Positions 60,549 to 64,000 of a stretch of 64,000 nt of DNA are shown here, one piece after another. The position numbers were made by a program, and so were the translations under genes. Origin of the DNA: Clitopilus passeckerianus. Lineage: Eukaryota > Basidiomycota > Agaricomycetes > Agaricales > Entolomataceae. The notes below the pieces were generated by a model that was not told the DNA's origin, searched no databases, and was given only the letters and a program-made list of their open reading frames with translations. How positions within the stretch are numbered: the stretch's first letter is position 1; each line of letters opens with the position of its first letter. Location of the stretch: NCBI GenBank assembly GCA_944990035.1, contig CALYLX010000041.1, forward strand, positions 85,450 through 149,449, written 5' to 3'.

Positions 60549-61447
60549 GCTCCTCCTCTTTCTCCTTGTATGACGTTCTCAGATTCATACATACTCGGAT
60601 CTTCTGGTAGCATCATTCGTAACGTCGAGCAAGCCGTTTGAAAGGCAATCGCGGTCCCCAAAGTGGTACTCAGAGTATGGGGTCCAAGCCAATGCAGCCC
60701 ATTGGTATCTCCGGAAGGGGGATCGTCGCTGCTGAAAACACCACCAAACATAACGGCTTGTGCTCGGGGCTTTCGATGAACAACCGTTACTTACGACTCG
60801 GAAGGCTTGGAAATGATCACGAATTGACCCCACGCCATACACAATGCTGAACGACAGTCTCGATGCAGAAGTCAGTGCTGCAATGCAGATCATGGTTCCG
60901 GCTAGTTGAACACATACTCGCTTCTATGAAAGTCTACAAGCTGGAAAGCCAGCGAATGACCCAAACAAAAGTCTCATTCAAACTGTCCCAGCCTTCGCGT
61001 TCCAAGAAAGTTTGATACATTTCTTACACGTGCGCTGCCCGACGACCAGACAGCTTTGCACAATAATCATCAGCATCTTACCAAACTCCGAGCTATGAAT
61101 GGAACCCACATCTCCTCCGCCATGGTACCTGATTGGTATTTGACGATGCTGGACTAGAGTATTCCGCTTGCAACGCGATGGGATTGCAAATCAGAATCGA
61201 TCCCAACGTAAGCCATGGAAGTGTCAAGGATGTTGCTCTACTCGATGTATTCTGTCATTATGGTCATCAACGCAGCTTCTGTCTTTTGCGACCCGGCCGA
61301 CGGCTTGAAGGGAACTGAGTATCTCGGGACCTGCAGAGAGGTTGACATAATATTATTGCGACTTTCCCAGATGAGGTGTTGTACAGTTCTAACTATGCGA
61401 TACACTAAATCCTCATCATGTTTCAATGGAAATCACATCGCTGGCGC
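60549..61447. other. Intergenic between esterase 3 and the calpain gene
   Basis: About 900 bases without a supported gene. It contains the upstream region of esterase 3. Confidence 0.45.
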
Positions 61448-64000
61448 CTAGGTTGGCGTTTTCTGGGCGATCTTCACATTCTGAGCGGTTGTGTACAAAA
61501 GGAGCTGAAAACTGGCTTCTACCCCAGGATTGTAAGTTGATGGTATGGCCCAATATCTGCCGGGGCTCAGAGTGACCTGAGGCGTCACCACACCACAGGT
61601 CGCGTCGCTGTAAGCCCCTGAGGTGGTTATATGACGGCCCAATGTCTCGCTTGAGGATGCCGGGAAGAGCGTCAGGTTGAGAGCGGCTCCGATAGACGGT
61701 CGTAGAAGCTGAAGCCGTATTCTGAAGATACCATGTCAGTCACCCAAATGTCATTGAACACTTCTGCACGTACTTGCACTGGCAAACCACCGGAACAGTG
61801 ATCTCGAAGGTTGGGTTTCGCAGATACTGCTTTGAAGTCGGGCCTCCCATCGCGGATTCCGAGTCCCTGTGAGGTACAAGTCAGCTTAATCGACGCTAGG
61901 ACACGTCGGAACTTAATTACCAGGCTCCGCGAATCGGCTTAAGGTACATTCCAGCACCTTCTTGTGGGATGGAACTTAGTTCTATTGGCTGCGAGCTCTC
62001 GACCTTCAGTTTGAATTCGCCCATGTGACGAGGTTCAAAGGCAGAAACGATGAGAGTATAGTTCCCGGCTGAAAATGGGTTAATGACGAGTTTGGAATCG
62101 CAAGAAAATCAGCTTCACCAGCTAGATCCTTTGTGACTCTGGCTAAACCGTAGGTGTACGCTCCAGAACTGACGGTAAGATCCTTTCCCGCTAGCCTGAT
62201 AATCATGGATCAGCAGCAATCAACTCGAGAAGGTCGAGGCCTACTCGTCTATTCTCTCTCCTTGAGACCATGCAACTGAGATATTGACCGGATTATCTCT
62301 GCTCGTCTGGAGAGTGAATGTCACTCTGGCTTTCGCAGGCTGCTGGCCGCGTGCAGGGAGAATCCGCAAATGATACTGAGGGTTGAGCATGAAAGTAGGA
62401 TGGGTGCAATTTCCGCCCGAACTCTTGCTCGATAGGATGCCTTCGATCTAGAAAAATCAATGGGGTTCAATGTGCGCTATATCATGATGATCTTACCTTC
62501 TTTGTATACAGAGGTATGGGAGCTGTCTCATCCCAAGCCACCGCAAACGCGGAGCCTGAGTAAACAGTGAGAGTAAAACCCACTTCGGTAGCATCCCCTT
62601 CGTAAGAGGATAAGATAGATAACACTCCTTCTTTGAAGGAACCAGGGATCGATGTGCGGACCTGTGGATATGTGAGTTCCTCTATAAAGTCGTATGAAAT
62701 GAGTAGACGCGCGAGAACGTGTGTGCTGTTGGTGTACGTGCCCTGAATTTGGATTTAGCGAGAAGGTCATTAACAAAGTGGAAGGAAATACCTGCGAAGC
62801 CAAATTGTTCTGATTTGTAGGATCATAAGAGAGACCGTCTTCGGTGTCGACTTTGAGTGATATAAAATCTGCTGTCCGCTTAGAGTCAACCACGTGTCTG
62901 GTGAGGAGGACCCATATCTCTCTATCGCCTGCAGTGTCCTCTGATGTGAATTTGACGTGAAGTTGGCGCACGTTGTCTGAGAATTCGTTTGTTTAGGTGT
63001 TTACATGAGCAAAAAGGAGAACTTACCATCGTTCCCCGTACGGTTCCACATCCTACGTTTATACGTTAATCATTTCATGGCACAGTGTATACTTCACCCT
63101 CACCCGTGATGTATGAGGTTGCTCGGCCAGATCGATGGATCCCAACTGAGGTATATTCCGTTGAAGACGTTCAACACGTCGAACCAGGGCATTTCTATCC
63201 TGCCTTCCGTGAGGGTCAGAAATTAGCGATTTGAAAGATGATTCAAAACAGAATCACCTGCAAGCTGTCGTTGTTGGGCTTCATGGTCTGGATTTATCCA
63301 TGTATCGAGAAGCGTCACAGTTCTATCATTCTCTCCTAGGCCTATATGAATGTGATTGAAGCCAAACCAAGCTCGAGCACGGCGAGTGAGCTTACCGACT
63401 ACGGCGTAGCTGTGCGAAGGCAGAAGCTCAAAACCTTGCCATGACTTCTGTGTTATTCCTGTTCCAAGGGTTATCATACAGAAACCTGCGAATATAGAGG
63501 GTTAATAAGTGAAGTTGCCATTTAGAAAAAAAATTACGAACCAGTTTGAAAACCTTGGATTATCCGTTCCCAGGTCCGTTCGCGCTCGAATTGCGGGCCC
63601 CGAACTTCGAGGTGCTCCGGAATCCAACCTGCGATGACGCTGGATACAATTAGCGCGAGCGAAGAGAAGGAAAGAAATGCTATTCACTGAAGATCTATGC
63701 TCGAATTCCTGATGATAAATCAGCTTTTCAATATGCCACCTCAAAAGAACGACTTACGACCCCGGGAAATCGTATCCTCCCATGAGCTTCATGAACTATT
63801 GAGATTGTCATCGCGGGAAACTAATTGTAGAGTTGGAAGGTACAAACAGCTTTCTCCAGAATGCTTGGCCAGATACAATGTGGCTCGCCGTCATTGGTGA
63901 TCACCGACATGCACATTAAAGTCCCATGTTGAGGGTGATATGGTAGCTGATCATCGACAACTATCTCACAGGTAAGAAACAAGGCGCATACAGTCGCTTG
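61448..64000 (-). CDS. rim13: PalB/RIM13-type calpain-like cysteine protease, C-terminal part (runs off window)
   Basis: Minus strand, at least eight exons; the N-terminus with the catalytic Cys lies beyond base 64000. From the right: VVDDQLPYHPQHGTLMCMS, CIWPSILEKA joined across an intron to FMKLMGGYDFPG, then TGWIPEHLEV, FCMITLGTGI, and ELLPSHSYAVVG, which holds the position of the catalytic His. VTLLDTWIN follows; calpains have NPW here, so the catalytic Asn position appears as Asp. Next PWFDVLN and IYLSWDPSIWP, the HVKFTSEDTAG-like region with EIWVLLTRHVVDSKRTADFISL (calpain domain III, PalB type), and a last beta-sandwich with GRYWAIPSTYNPGVEASFQLLLY. PalB/Rim13 cleaves the PacC/Rim101 transcription factor in the fungal alkaline-pH response on endosomal ESCRT platforms. 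Stop TAG at 61448-61450. Confidence 0.88.

Overview
The window is nuclear DNA of a filamentous basidiomycete, most likely an agaricomycete mushroom. Nearly every host gene is split by many short introns of about 45-60 nt with GT...AG borders. The Helitron protein fragment is of the type common in Agaricomycetes, and the gene set (SWR1, PKA catalytic subunit, transportin, KDEL receptor, a DUF4203-like membrane protein, RIM13-type calpain) is eukaryotic and fungal. All gene models were spliced by eye from conserved protein motifs, so exon borders are good but not exact everywhere.

Left part (1-12.2 kb) is a three-layer transposon nest. A Helitron on the minus strand (about 10299-12193) was hit by a Ty3/gypsy element in minus orientation, whose 5' LTR is at 9814-10298. 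The gag gene of that element was then hit by a second copy of the same family in plus orientation (1350-8591, with two 485-bp LTRs and target duplication CATTG at 1345-1349 and 8592-8596). The family is a chromodomain-bearing chromovirus. A 12-nt stretch just after the 5' LTR is complementary to the predicted 5' end of its own RNA, as in Tf1-type self-priming. Its LTR holds phased TGASTCA-type motifs. Downstream of pol it carries extra reading frames, one of them cysteine-rich.

Middle part (12.9-31 kb): a secreted type-B carboxylesterase, a tRNA-Gly(TCC), a SulP sulfate permease with STAS domain, a cyclase-family hydrolase (minus), and a secreted subtilisin-like protease. A gene-free stretch of about 4.2 kb follows, then a GNAT-like acetyltransferase, a small Cox14-like membrane protein (minus) and a SET-domain methyltransferase arranged divergently.

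Right part (31-64 kb) is a dense housekeeping block: PKA catalytic subunit, SWR1 chromatin remodeler, a protein with two homeodomain-like motifs (minus), mitochondrial succinate/fumarate carrier, FSH-type serine hydrolase, transportin, L-type lectin (minus), an unrecognised protein, KDEL receptor (minus), a DUF4203-like membrane protein, two more carboxylesterases in tandem (minus), and the 3' part of a PalB/RIM13 calpain (minus) that runs off the window end.

The least ordinary material is in the retroelement (self-priming, phased motif array, accessory ORFs, deletion-only homopolymer frameshifts, and an LTR pattern that does not fit a simple nesting history) and in the tandem homeodomain-like gene.
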